A stretch of 10,451 nt of DNA. It comes from Entamoeba invadens IP1 (Eukaryota > Evosea > Mastigamoebida > Endamoebidae). Shown here in pieces: positions 1-8,761 of this stretch; within the stretch, counting starts at the first letter, position 1, and each line of letters opens with the position of its first letter. The stretch is taken from the NCBI RefSeq assembly GCF_000330505.1, contig NW_004443767.1, forward strand, positions 7,736 to 18,186, given 5' to 3'. Below the pieces are notes generated by a model. That model was not told the DNA's origin. It did not search any database and was given only the letters and a program-made list of their open reading frames with translations. Position numbers and translations under genes: made by a program.

Positions 1-1
1 A

Positions 2-2211
2 GTTTCTAGCGCAAAAACTAGTCTTGACAATAGTTATAGACAACAAGTTGTTTTATCCAATTTATCTAATGAATGTTACAATGAACACGACAGTGAAGAG
101 GTGCAAACAAACGTTTCTATAGCGAATAAAACAATTGATGAAGAAAAACTTTTTATATTTGAAAGGGACAACGAAGAATTGTGTGAATGTCGTGATACGT
201 TTCACTACTGTCTAGATCTTAATTTTGTTATAGATTGTCTATCAAAATGGGTGATAAAAGGAAGGAATTTTAACAGTAAACTTTTCCATGTGTTAATGGA
301 ATTTATATTCAATAACGATGACATTTGGATTGAATCAAACGAACATTTGTTTAAAACTGTATTAAACAAAAGAACTTAAATATGTTCTCATTTTATTAAT
401 AAACTGACAGTTATTAACCATCTAACAAAAGATGGGACAAAAGTGGTGAAATCATCACTTGATATAATGTTTGGAGAATTGTTGAAAAACCAATGCCACA
501 CATTAGAAAAATATGCGACAAGCCAGCGGACTGCTTTGCGACAAAATGTGGACGACTGTGGTAGACACTTTGATTTCTTACATGCAGATTTACACAACTG
601 TGACTTTTGGGGTTCAACTTTTGATTCGAAAAAAATTAAAAGAACAGAATGTTATGGTATTTATGTAAGAATAGTGACAGGTGATAAATGGTTTGAGTGT
701 CCTCTCCTTTTTGAAAAGTTTGATGCTGTTACATCAAAGGCAGAAGATGTTTCAAATTGGGGTTATTCAAAAATCGTACGACACGCAAAAAGTAACACAA
801 AAAGTTGGACCGCATCAACTCAAGATGGCGCAGCCGTTTTAAGTGGTATAAACAATGGTGCAGTTGTCAAACTCTGCAAAAAATATCAGAGAATGACAAA
901 AAGGATGAAGTTGGGATAAAGTCCATTTTTATGACCACTTGGTGATATGCCCATAGATCAAATTTGGTGACAAGTGATGTTTTTTCATATAATCCTCTTT
1001 TGATTATCAAGACCTTTATTTCATGGTTTTTTACAAAAGAACGACTACATGAATATTACAAAACAAGAGACGCGCATCAAACAAAAGGAAGGCGTTTGCC
1101 AATTTTCATAGCCGAACGGTGGCAATACCTTTATATAAATGTATGTTCATCGTGTCGGGAAATTGATAATATCGAAAAGTACGTTGAAAATACACAAGAA
1201 GATCTAATACGATATTATGTGATAATTAAAAAAAAGTTGACTATACAGATCCATTAAACAGAAATACCGATTTTATAACTTTGAATGATTTAAATTTCAA
1301 CTACAATTCCACCGCTAAAAACGTTCAAATTCCAAAAGTAAAATACGTCAAATTTTCACTTAAAAACAAATTTGTGTTATCAACTCTGTTTATTGCTAAA
1401 GATATTCTTTATTATTTAAGCAATTTTACTTCATCACTTGAGCTTCGTAGAAGCAAGATATTTGACTTCTCATAATTTGCTTTATTGCTAATCGAATATT
1501 TTAGTGATGTAATTCAAAGAGTTAAAGAACACAACCTTGTAAATTTTCCGACTCTGATGGAAAAACAGGTAGTTCCTGATTATGATATTTTGGAAAGAAT
1601 AGTTAAAATTGTTTATACCCGTTTAAGAGTGCGTTTTCAAAGTGCTGAAAGATCCGCAGATGTTGAATTGTCTGAAATGACGTTTGAAGATTATGACTAT
1701 TTAAAAATCCCACCTTTAAAAGACGATTATGTTCTGGATGAAATGCTTCGAATATTTTTCTTTCCAGATACAATCATGAATGACGGAAATTTCAGTTTAT
1801 CGAACTCCATTTTATTACAATATAAAAATTTCGAAAAAATTATACCAGAAATAGAAGGTTTTACTTTGAAATTGAAAGAGAGACTAGCCGAGAAAAAATG
1901 TATTAAAAAAACTAATGATGCAAAGAAAGGCTTTATCTGTTTTTGAAATTGAATTTTTAAAAAAAACTAAAAAATTCAAATTCAAAATATCTTAGTTGAG
2001 TTTTAACGATGAAATTAAAAGTGAATACCCCATTCTTTTTCAATTGGTTCAATCTCTCTTTGCAATTTCTCCAACATCTGTTTGCATTGAAAAATTTTAC
2101 TCTCATGTTAATGCAGCAGTCCGAGGGATATCTGATTTAGTAGCAATTTTTAACAGGGTATTTGAATCTTTGGCGTATCAAGACAATAAATTTTGTCTAA
2201 AAAATTTCTGA
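2..2211 (+). pseudogene. Degenerate hAT-like transposase (5' end outside window)
   Basis: This is a broken coding region that can be followed through three frames. Frame 2 runs from base 2 to about 880, frame 1 from about 880 to 1230, frame 0 from about 1230 to 1910, and frame 1 again from about 1910 to 2211. In-frame stops are TAA 377-379, TGA 943-945, TAA 1473-1475 and TAG 1993-1995. Frame changes fall at or near the A-runs 878-883, 1228-1235 and 1905-1911. hAT-like signatures appear in the expected order: 'DFWGSTFD...GIYVRIVTGDKW' (about 602-690) resembles the first catalytic-Asp block; 'QDGAAVLSGINNGAVVKL' (about 822-873) resembles the second; 'YAHRSNLVTSDVF' (about 946-984) resembles the CxxH-type 'AHRLNLV' block; 'AERWQYLY' (about 1111-1134) resembles the TRW block; and 'YPILFQLVQSLFAISPTSV' followed by 'IEKFYSHV' (2023-2109) resembles the C-terminal dimerisation domain. 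The part before about 440 is not recognised. No product can be made. The superfamily call rests on motif resemblance only. Confidence 0.62.
2023..2211 (+). other. hAT C-terminal dimerisation-like segment
   Basis: This is the best-preserved block of the relic. The reading 'SEYPILFQLVQSLFAISPTSV' then 'CIEKFYSHV' matches the pattern Y-P-x-L-x(8)-L-x-I-x-x-T-S-x-x-x-E-x-F-x-S, which marks the C-terminal dimerisation region of hAT transposases. In active proteins this region multimerises the enzyme and follows the last catalytic Glu. A stop codon at 2209-2211 closes the frame at about the expected distance after the block, so this is probably the true C-terminus. No matching terminal inverted repeat is recognisable downstream, and the left end lies outside the window, so the element boundaries cannot be set. 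Confidence 0.6.
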
Positions 2212-3382
2212 GTTGAAAAACACCAAAATGTTTATTACATTAAAAAATCGTTTTTGTTATGTACACAATTTTCATCTGTTTAATCACAACTACATTTTTT
2301 GAATTTAATCACTCATCTAATTTAATATAGTGAAGTTTTCCAATAGTTTACTGGTCGTTAGTTATGACTATGTTTGAAAACATTCTGACACTATTTTAAC
2401 ATGTATGTAATCAAATACATTTTAAATTTGACATAAACATGTCATCTAACATTGGCAAACAATTTATTGTATTCATATTTTTCATGTTCAAATAAATACA
2501 ACTTAATACTACCCTCTGTTTACTGCAAAATTCTTAAGAAGCGTCAATTTTTCTTTATTACAACATTAACAAGTATATACACTATGTATAGATTGTTCAT
2601 AAGAATGTAAACGTTTAGGATCACATTTCTTTAATTATTTGTGTTTAAAGTGTTGAAATCTTTGTAATTCGAAATTTGGATGATTTTATATTAAATAAAT
2701 TAAACACAGAAGACTCAAAACATGATGTATTGTTATTTTAATGAAAAACTAACATAGAGTTGTTTAGTCGTCAAAATATGTTTTTCATATAAACACTAAA
2801 TTGTTGAAATGATGCTGTTTATACGATTAATAATGCTTTTTGAAGAAAAATTCTTTGACAATTAACTTCGTAAAAAGATGATTAATATTATGTTAAAAGT
2901 GTTAATATTTGAAAAACTTTAATTTATTAATATTGTTCAGAAACTTATTTGACTGAAGAACAACAAATTCACTTGTTACATGTTTTGTTAGTTGTTATTA
3001 AAACTTTAAAACATGTACAGAATGAATTGGTGTTTATTAGATAATATGTTTTAAATAGGGTCGAGCAAGTGTAATACTTAAGCATTATTATTGAATTAAG
3101 ATTATAAATCAACCACGTTTACAAATTGTTAATCAAGAATGTATTAAAATTGAAGACTTTTATCCATGTGATGTTTGATTGAAATTCACTAATGATTATA
3201 ACGTATTGTGCATATTATTATTTCATCGATTTCTTTTTTAGATAAAACGATTTGTACGCATAGTGATGCTAAAACACACACAAATAATTGCAGGCATTTG
3301 TCTCGTAAAAATATAATTCTTCACACTTCAAAACAGTACTTTATATCTTTAATAGTATTCTTGATAATTTTAAAAATACTAT

Positions 3383-3418
3383 TATTTAAAAGTGTACTTT
3401 TGAACCCACTTTTAAATA
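3383..3418. repeat. 12-bp perfect inverted repeat
   Basis: Arm 3383-3394 (tatttaaaagtg) is the exact reverse complement of arm 3407-3418 (cacttttaaata). The loop is 12 nt. The arm is longer than the short AT palindromes around it and includes two G/C pairs. It could form a hairpin in RNA or a cruciform in DNA. No function can be assigned. Confidence 0.55.
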
Positions 3419-4100
3419 TTATCAACATTAGCACAGAGTTAACTATATATTTGAGGAACATATTCAATTTGTTTTACAACATTTTATTTTAAAGTAATAT
3501 GGCAATTTCACACTTCAAATATACCAAATAAATTGAGATGTAAAACATGTGAAAATTCATTGTAATCAAGGTTTGTAAGAACAGTATGTGTTTCAATCAA
3601 TAATAAGTTATTTTCAAAAACAATGAAGAAGCACTTTAAATGGTATTGGGTGTTTGTATGATTATTATTATTCACTGTTCTGATTTTCATCAAATATTTT
3701 TAAACAGTGGAACTTCTGTGTTCTCAGAGGGTGTAAATGATTTATATTCACTTACGTGTGAATTAGTGTACAAAATGTTTTACAATCTAAAAAACTCGTG
3801 ATCGGACGAATGGATACGATTTATCTTGCTTTGGAAATTATGAATTATACACAAATTGAACATACAAAAATGGTGTGTTATGTGTTAATACCATATTTAA
3901 TAACAAAAAATAATATGCTGTTCCATGTCACAATTGTTATAATACAAATACATATTTCACTTCATGTGCCAATGTTTTTGATATAAAAACACATATTCAT
4001 TTCAAAATTATGGAAGTGGTGTTTTTTTCTTAAATGGTGTTTAAAAATCAAGAAAATGTAAAATAAAAACAAACATATTTGACTCAATAAAGGCAATTAC

Positions 4101-4132
4101 ATATTCATTTTTGAATATTTCAAAATGAAATA
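4101..4132. repeat. Two abutting AT-rich hairpins
   Basis: The first hairpin is atattca (4101-4107) with tgaatat (4112-4118) around a TTTT loop. The second is tatttca (4116-4122) with tgaaata (4126-4132) around an AAA loop. They share bases 4116-4118, so they cannot both form fully. In DNA this AT-rich, short palindromes are expected by chance. Confidence 0.35.
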
Positions 4133-5204
4133 ATTATAATCAACATTGAGACTTATTTAAATGCCAACTTTGTGTTTAATATATGTTGTGACGTAAGTTG
4201 TGATGGCTGTGATGCAAATTAAAACGATATTAACTATGTTTTAAGGAAAAGTAAAACACTGAATAAGAATAACATTTTAAGGAATTTTACATTTATTTTC
4301 TTAATGTCATAATTATGATGAGATAATTAAGTTTTAAGTGACACAACTTTAACAAATTGTACTACTATTATTTGAGTTGGTTATCATACAATAAATGAAA
4401 GGTGTAACTTGTGATGCCAAGTATGGTTCGATAATGATATATGTTTATATGTGGCATTTTGTTGTGGTTTTAAAAATGAATTTTAAAATGTAAGTATTAT
4501 CGAGATTATTATAATTTAACAAATAAATCGCGTTCATTTTTTTGAAAACAAATAATAAAAATGTTAACAGAACTTTTATTTCATGTGTGAATAAATAATA
4601 CTGCTATTTCTGTATTAATGAGACATTGTATTTAATATGTATTATACGTAAAAATGGCAGCTATTAAATATAAACGCAAACGAAAAATTCGTATTTTAAT
4701 AAACAACTTTTTGAAGCGTTTTAAAAAAGAAAATTATTAAAGATATAAAAAGTGAAAATAACAGACGATTTATGACTACTTATTTGTGTTTTTATTATAT
4801 TATCATCAATTTTCAAACTGTCGCCCGTGTAATAAACAGTACATATACTACACATGTATTTGTATATTGTTATTATTTATGAGTTACTCAAAAAGAATAT
4901 TTTAGTGTACAAATTATATGAATAATACTAAACTCAATTATCTATCACGTAAAAATGATTGTTGATAAACCAATATAATTTGATGTGTTTTTTGTGTTAA
5001 ATGACAATAACTTTATTGTAATCGTATTACACAAACAAACAATTATTATTATAAAAACCAATTTCCTAAAATAATGTTGGGATTTTTATTTTAATGTTTC
5101 AATTTCAAATATCACTAATGTCAACAACACAAAGTCTATATGTTCGACCATCATAAGATTGATACAGTGGTTGTATTGTGTTTATGTGCGTAAAAACGAA
5201 AATA

Positions 5205-5213
5205 AGGCGTATC
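5205..5213. repeat. Left target-site duplication of the MULE (9 bp)
   Basis: The 9-mer aggcgtatc recurs exactly at 7712-7720. Both copies lie immediately outside the inverted-repeat ends: in each case the first 'cgcc' of the repeat begins 15 bases in from the boundary. A 9-bp duplication is the characteristic staggered-cut size for Mutator-like transposases. Neighbouring bases differ on both sides (a/c before, g/t after), so the match is exactly 9 bp. Confidence 0.88.
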
Positions 5214-5334
5214 GAGTCGGATTAATTTCGCCTTCTTATTTTTCGCCTTTTTATTTTTTGCCTCATTTTCTTCTATAAAAATTCAACAAAATGTAAAAAC
5301 ATTTGAAATATAAAAATATAGAAAAATAAAATTT
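5214..5334 (+). repeat. MULE left terminal inverted repeat (about 120 bp)
   Basis: This aligns with the reverse complement of about 7588-7711. The best part is 5226-5297. Shared blocks include tttcgccttcttatttttcg, then cctttttattttttgcct, then ataaaaattcaacaaaatg, with only a few mismatches between them. Similarity continues with gaaatataaa and tatagaaaaa and fades at about 5334. The outer 12 bases (5214-5225) are largely unmatched. The block holds repeated 'ttcgcc' motifs spaced about 15 bp apart, which are candidate transposase-binding sites. Confidence 0.85.
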
Positions 5335-5402
5335 ACAAAAAAATAAAAAACTATATATATTAATATCTTTTAACAATTAATACAATAAATACACAAAACT
5401 TA

Positions 5403-5408
5403 TTTATT
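5403..5408 (-). promoter_or_regulatory. Candidate polyadenylation signal of the MULE transposase
   Basis: AATAAA on the minus strand overlaps the distal TAA stop at 5404-5406, just before the left inverted repeat. Its position suits a polyadenylation signal, but this hexamer is common by chance in DNA this AT-rich. Confidence 0.3.
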
Positions 5409-6578
5409 TTTTGTATTTTTTCATTGCACGTTTTATTTTTTTCGCTTTTTCATAATCACTTACTCTTTTTTTCTTTGGTTTTTTTTTCGTTGTTAATTTT
5501 TTCTTTTTCTTTTTTGGATATTTCTTTTTGTTTTTTATTAACCATCGATCTTTTACTGTTTATAATTAGTTGAGCATTTTCATTTTCTTCCATTTCCATA
5601 TCAACATTTTGGTTTTCTTTATCGACTTCAATTTTCTCCTCAAATAAAACACAATTGGTTTCATCTGAATAAACACTTTCATTATTATCTGTTTCATTTA
5701 AATACCCCAAATTTTGCATGTTTGTTATCAAATCATTTTCTTGTTCAACTTCAATTTTTGCACATTCAGAGTCCAAACCAAAGTATATTTGCATTTTCTT
5801 TTTTGAAAGTAATTTTGTACATTTTTCTAAAAAAATAATAACATCAATTTTGTTTTCTCCAAACAACTCTTTTTGAAGTTCTGATAAAGTAACGTTTTTT
5901 CTATCGTTTGTAATTTTTGTCGAGTCTTTTCCAATTCTTTTTCAAACAAATAAAAATGCAAATCTATAGATTTTTGGAATGAAAACAATTTATCTAAAAA
6001 TTTGTGTATTGGGGGATGTGGGATACAAACAAATCTGTTTAGAGAAGAATGAAAGCTCTCTGCCCGATTGTTGGTTCTTTCTGAAAGACCAAATACTGAC
6101 CAATATTTCATTTTGAATACTCCATATATATAATTTGCTTCAAAGTAATTTAATATTTGTTTCACATCATCATCATGCATTACATAATCTTTTATTTTGT
6201 TGAATGCGTTTTTAATCATATTAACTGGAAGATAAGCAAGCGCCATCAACATTTTAACTATTGTTTTAAATATGTCGCCATTTTTAAAGCGATTTGAAAG
6301 TCCGAGTGTTATTACTCTTCGATAAATAGATTGACACAAATGGAAATGACAACACTTCACTATCACTTCGTCGCCGAAAATATCCTTAAAAAACACAATT
6401 TCAAAATCACCCATTATAACTACATTTTTGTGAAATAATGGATAGTTGCATATTGTCTCTATTTTTTGAAACAGGATTTTGTACTCATTCTTTGACTTGG
6501 ATGTTAGGCAACAATAAAATATGGGAAAAGACTCGTTATTTTTAAGTCCATGGATCTTATATAATTGCTGAAAAAGTT

Positions 6579-6805
6579 CTGAAATTTAATAAAAACACAA
6601 ATTTTGATTTAATGTTTTGTATATTTTACAAAAAACTTTATTTATTATATATATATTTTAACAATTAAATTATTTTTATAATTTGAACAATAAATAATTT
6701 TATATATTATTAATAAAAAAATGTTTAAAATTAAATATAGTTTATTTATTAAAATTAAAACTATAAAACAAATAATTGTTACTTTTTTACAAATATGTAA
6801 CAAAC
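6579..6805 (-). other. Predicted 227-nt intron in the MULE transposase
   Basis: The donor reads CCCAA|GTTTGT (intron starts at 6805) and the acceptor ATTTCAG|AAC (intron ends at 6579). Joining makes the DGTFKSCP block continue as KLFQQLYKIHG, the spacing usual in MULE transposases, and both exons then share one phase. The intervening DNA is extremely AT-rich and has stops in the coding frame. Other donors at 6787-6801 exist, but they either create a stop or add extra residues. Confidence 0.68.
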
Positions 6806-7139
6806 TTGGGCACGACTTGAATGTGCCATCCATCAAAATGACACTGCATTGTTTAATAAATTCAAAATATTCTATTTTACCAAAAATAAGCATTTTATCA
6901 TCTCTGTATAATAACATTTCTTGTTCTTTTCTAGTAAATCTAATTTCAGAAATAGTTTTGGGATTATCTGAACTATTTTTTGTAGTATATACAATATGTT
7001 CACATGCCGATAATCTTTTGGAAGACCCAGTAATAAAAGCTTCAGCTACAATTTCTTTTGTAGTTTTTAATTTGGAACTTTCTTTTGTTGATTCACTTTT
7101 CAAATTTAAAACACATTTTTTATCGAAATATGCAGTAGA

Positions 7140-7328
7140 ATCGTGGTCATGTGGTAATCCTTTAAATTTACCAATATCCTCATATCCAATAGGATTTCCA
7201 GAATTATCGAAAAGCAGTTTAATTCTTTTTTTGCATTTTTTATAATCACATTTAAAGATGATTCTTTCTTTATCTACTGATCTATACTTATATCCATCTA
7301 CGTATGGTTGTTTTTCCCTTTGTTTGAG
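7140..7328 (-). other. FLYWCH-type zinc-finger region of the transposase
   Basis: The reading 'QPYVDGYKYRS' leads into 'RIIFKCDYKKCKKRI', then about 25 residues, then 'FKGLPHDHDS'. This gives C-x4-C and H-x-H ligands with an aromatic residue before the first Cys. That is the FLYWCH layout often found at the N-terminus of animal MULE transposases and of host proteins derived from them. Its likely role is binding the terminal repeats. The frame slip lies just upstream of the finger, between it and the initiator ATG. Confidence 0.7.
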
Positions 7329-7587
7329 TCAATCATTTCAAAATTTGGTGGAACAACTGGGGTTTTGATATCCATTGATTTTTATGTTTATCTTTTAATT
7401 GATAAATAATATTGATCTACTTTAATATAAACTATGTTATAAGTTTTAAACCTAATGTGTTACATAAAAATTATATTAAAAAATAATAAAACTTGTTATA
7501 ATTTATAATGTATAATTAATACACATGTTTAATAATATTATTTGTTTAATTTAACAATTATATATCAAAAAATTAATTTGTGTTAAA

Positions 7588-7711
7588 TATAAATTATTTT
7601 TTCTATATTTTTTATATTTCAATACATTTTACATTTTGTTGAATTTTTATTGAAAAAAATAAGGCAAAAAATAAAAAGGCGAAAAATAAGAAGGCGAAAA
7701 ATCATTCTCCC
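7588..7711 (-). repeat. MULE right terminal inverted repeat (about 120 bp)
   Basis: This is the reverse-complement partner of 5214-5334. Reading inward from 7711, it shows three copies of a roughly 15-bp motif (aataagaaggcgaaa, aataaaaaggcgaaa and the shorter aataaggcaaaa, plus strand, 7666-7701), followed by the shared AT-rich block with cattttgttgaatttttat. It lies upstream of the transposase ATG at 7375, so it probably also carries the transposase promoter. Confidence 0.85.
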
Positions 7712-7720
7712 AGGCGTATC
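7712..7720. repeat. Right target-site duplication of the MULE (9 bp)
   Basis: Exact copy of aggcgtatc at 5205-5213, directly abutting the right inverted repeat. It marks the insertion as a transposase-mediated event and fixes the right boundary of the element at 7711. Confidence 0.88.
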
Positions 7721-8308
7721 TTTCGATAAATATTGTCATTTTGAAGTGGATATTACACAACAAAAGACAAAACGTTGTATGTTGTGGTTTAAAGAAGTGT
7801 TGTTTTTATTAAAATCAATTAAAGTTAAAAAATAATCATTAATCGGTGTTAAATAATTCTATTTATACTACATGTAATGTGTGCGTTTTAATGTAATTGT
7901 GAGTTGACATCATTTCATTTACATTTCAAAGTTTTTCTCAACTTGAACAAATTTAAGAATGAAACAAATGAACTTGTTGATGTTGAAATTAAAACAATGT
8001 GGGAATTGAAAGAATAAAAAGAATGAAAACTGTGAAAGCTCATTAAATTAATAGCAAATTACAATAAAGACCATATTAATTGGTAATAACGACAAAAGGG
8101 AAATCGGCCTTTTCAATTGGAAATATTTAATTATTTTATTGATTTGCTTGAATTGTAAAAAAGATCATGATATTGATCGTCACAATACAATACATGAATG
8201 ATTAATAAAAGGGATTTTTAATTGATATTTAAGTTAAATTCCAAAAACAACAATTTAAATAATTATAATTCTAAATATTATAACCAAAATTTTTCTTTAA
8301 AATAGTTA
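7721..8308. other. AT-rich spacer between the MULE and the GC-rich insert
   Basis: I see no gene. The open frame that starts at 7650 crosses the MULE inverted repeat into flanking DNA and is a chance frame. The only local structure I noted is a 6-bp hairpin (aaaagg 8094-8099 with cctttt 8108-8113, 8-nt loop). Base composition is very AT-rich: 7 G/C in 8221-8280. Confidence 0.65.
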
Positions 8309-8327
8309 TGTTAAGTTAAATTACACA
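8309..8327. repeat. Left 19-bp direct repeat flanking the GC-rich insert
   Basis: tgttaagttaaattacaca is repeated exactly at 8762-8780. The bases outside the match differ on both sides (a/c before, g/t after). A perfect 19-bp flanking direct repeat is a typical target-site duplication for LINE-type, target-primed retroposition. If the complementary ends of the insert are counted as part of the element, the duplication shrinks to the 13-bp core taagttaaattac. Confidence 0.85.
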
Positions 8328-8410
8328 GAGAGATCAACCCTACACAAGGAAGACACCACAAAGTGTGAGTTGTCAAAGTAGCTATCGATGCCTCCGATAA
8401 GCGAGATCTC

Positions 8411-8432
8411 CCACCGGAAGTTATACCGGTGG
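8411..8432. repeat. Strong 7-bp GC stem-loop in the insert
   Basis: ccaccgg (8411-8417) pairs perfectly with ccggtgg (8426-8432) around the 8-nt loop aagttata. It is the most stable single hairpin of the insert and stands out in a genome with few GC-rich words. It suggests selection on RNA folding in the source sequence. Confidence 0.7.
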
Positions 8433-8612
8433 CTGGATAGGGTCTGGTAAACCCTAAAGTCAATCTCCCAGGAAGAGTAAGTCGAGCCTTGTCACCTCGC
8501 ATCTTCGCCGTTCCAGCAAGTCCCAACTCTGTGTTTCCAAAGGCTTGAAAGGAAACGCTCTGAACTTAGAGAGTCAGGTTGTCTCTCCATTCGATCCTCA
8601 AAACAAATTCTT

Positions 8613-8650
8613 GCCATTTGAATAGCACAGGACCGCTATTTGACTTTGGC
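8613..8650. repeat. Two-tier stem-loop in the insert
   Basis: The inner stem is aatagc (8621-8626) with gctatt (8635-8640), around the loop acaggacc. The outer stem is gcca (8613-8616) with tggc (8647-8650), separated from the inner one by a small internal loop. A second perfect hairpin (cctggt 8661-8666 with accagg 8670-8675) follows 10 bases later. Confidence 0.6.
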
Positions 8651-8761
8651 TTGGATAAAACCTGGTAATACCAGGGGCAAAGATGTGGGTTATAAAAGAT
8701 GACTCCTCGGCGCTATGTAGACTCTTTAAACAAGAGTAAAACATAATTGATTTCTTCTCTC

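Larger units (their letters stand above)
2212..5204. other. Non-coding AT-rich spacer (about 3 kb)
   Basis: I see no supportable gene in this stretch. The short open frames at 3208-3492, 3508-3693 (minus) and 3798-3986 have the low-complexity Ile/Leu/Asn/Tyr composition expected of random AT-rich DNA and carry no motif. The stretch contains poly-A and poly-T runs, a 12-bp perfect inverted repeat (3383-3418) and a pair of abutting hairpins (4101-4132). The 3' flank of the hAT-like relic must end somewhere in its first part. Confidence 0.7.
5404..7375 (-). pseudogene. MULE transposase with FLYWCH zinc finger, two exons, frameshifted
   Basis: This is the DDE transposase of the element. The chosen start is ATG at 7375 (MDIKTPVVPPNFEM). 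Exon 1 runs 7375-6806 and exon 2 runs 6578 to 5404 (or 5456). The total is about 580 residues, ordinary for animal MULE transposases. Domains in order: a FLYWCH-like finger (about 7328-7140) with Cys codons at 7250 and 7235 and a His-Asp-His at 7151-7143; 'ILMDGTFKSCP' with the first Asp at 6830; 'VVIMGDFE' with the second Asp at 6408; 'CCHFHLCQSIYRRV' just after it; and 'TNNRAESFHSSLNR' with the catalytic Glu at 6060. An acidic stretch and a Lys-rich tail follow. The frame changes between 7331 and 7300 (A5 run, plus-strand 7311-7315) and between about 5945 and 5826 (A6 run, 5895-5900). A third change in the A9 run (5479-5487) would extend the tail. There are no nonsense substitutions within the followed frames. 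The MULE identity is firm; whether the slips are real or assembly errors is not known. Confidence 0.85.
5214..7711 (-). mobile_element. Mutator-like (MULE) DNA transposon, 2,498 bp
   Basis: This is a complete autonomous-type element. It has long imperfect terminal inverted repeats at 5214 to about 5334 and about 7588-7711, an exact 9-bp target duplication (5205-5213 and 7712-7720), and one minus-strand transposase gene occupying most of the interior. MULE transposases cut the element out and reinsert it through a DDE/RNase H-type active site in the nucleus. All three catalytic acids, the C-x-F-H region between the second and third acids, and an N-terminal FLYWCH-like zinc finger can be read. 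The coding region is damaged only by single-base length changes in A-runs, and the target duplication is perfect, so the insertion looks recent. Removing the element and one duplication copy gives a continuous AT-rich target around ...aataaggcgtatctttcg.... The outermost 12 bp of the two ends match poorly. Confidence 0.88.

Noticed and set aside
388..617. Two overlapping minus-strand frames
   Set aside because: They overlap each other and lie opposite the hAT-like frame that carries the recognisable motifs.
377..1995. Ciliate-type genetic code (TAA/TAG read as Gln) to explain the stops in the hAT-like frame
   Set aside because: A TGA also interrupts it, there are frame shifts as well, and the MULE transposase runs hundreds of codons without internal TAA or TAG. 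Ordinary pseudogene decay is simpler.
3208..3986. Three short open frames in the spacer
   Set aside because: Each is 61-94 codons of AT-biased, hydrophobic, motif-free protein, as expected by chance.
5895..5900. Programmed ribosomal frameshift in MULE exon 2
   Set aside because: The A6 run is a possible slippery site, but two other A-runs in the gene show the same kind of break. Slippage or assembly error explains all three at once.
6721..7245. 174-codon plus-strand open frame
   Set aside because: It is antisense to MULE exon 1, which has clear FLYWCH and DGTF motifs. The plus-strand protein has no motif and a shadow-like composition.
7650..7835. 61-codon frame crossing the right MULE end
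   Set aside because: It runs from the terminal repeat into host flank across the insertion boundary, so it cannot be an ancestral gene. The Lys/Arg-rich start is just the AAGGCGAAAA repeat translated.
8311..8526. 71-codon minus-strand open frame inside the GC-rich insert
   Set aside because: It starts and ends within an insert dominated by hairpins, runs into the flanking direct repeat, and shows no domain. It is better explained by the lower stop frequency of GC-richer DNA.
8534..8605. tRNA-like head (A-box-like aggcttgaaagg and B-box-like attcgatcc) in the GC-rich insert
   Set aside because: The two words have roughly tRNA-like spacing, but no acceptor stem or cloverleaf can be drawn and the B-box match is missing a base. 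Too weak to call a tRNA-derived SINE.
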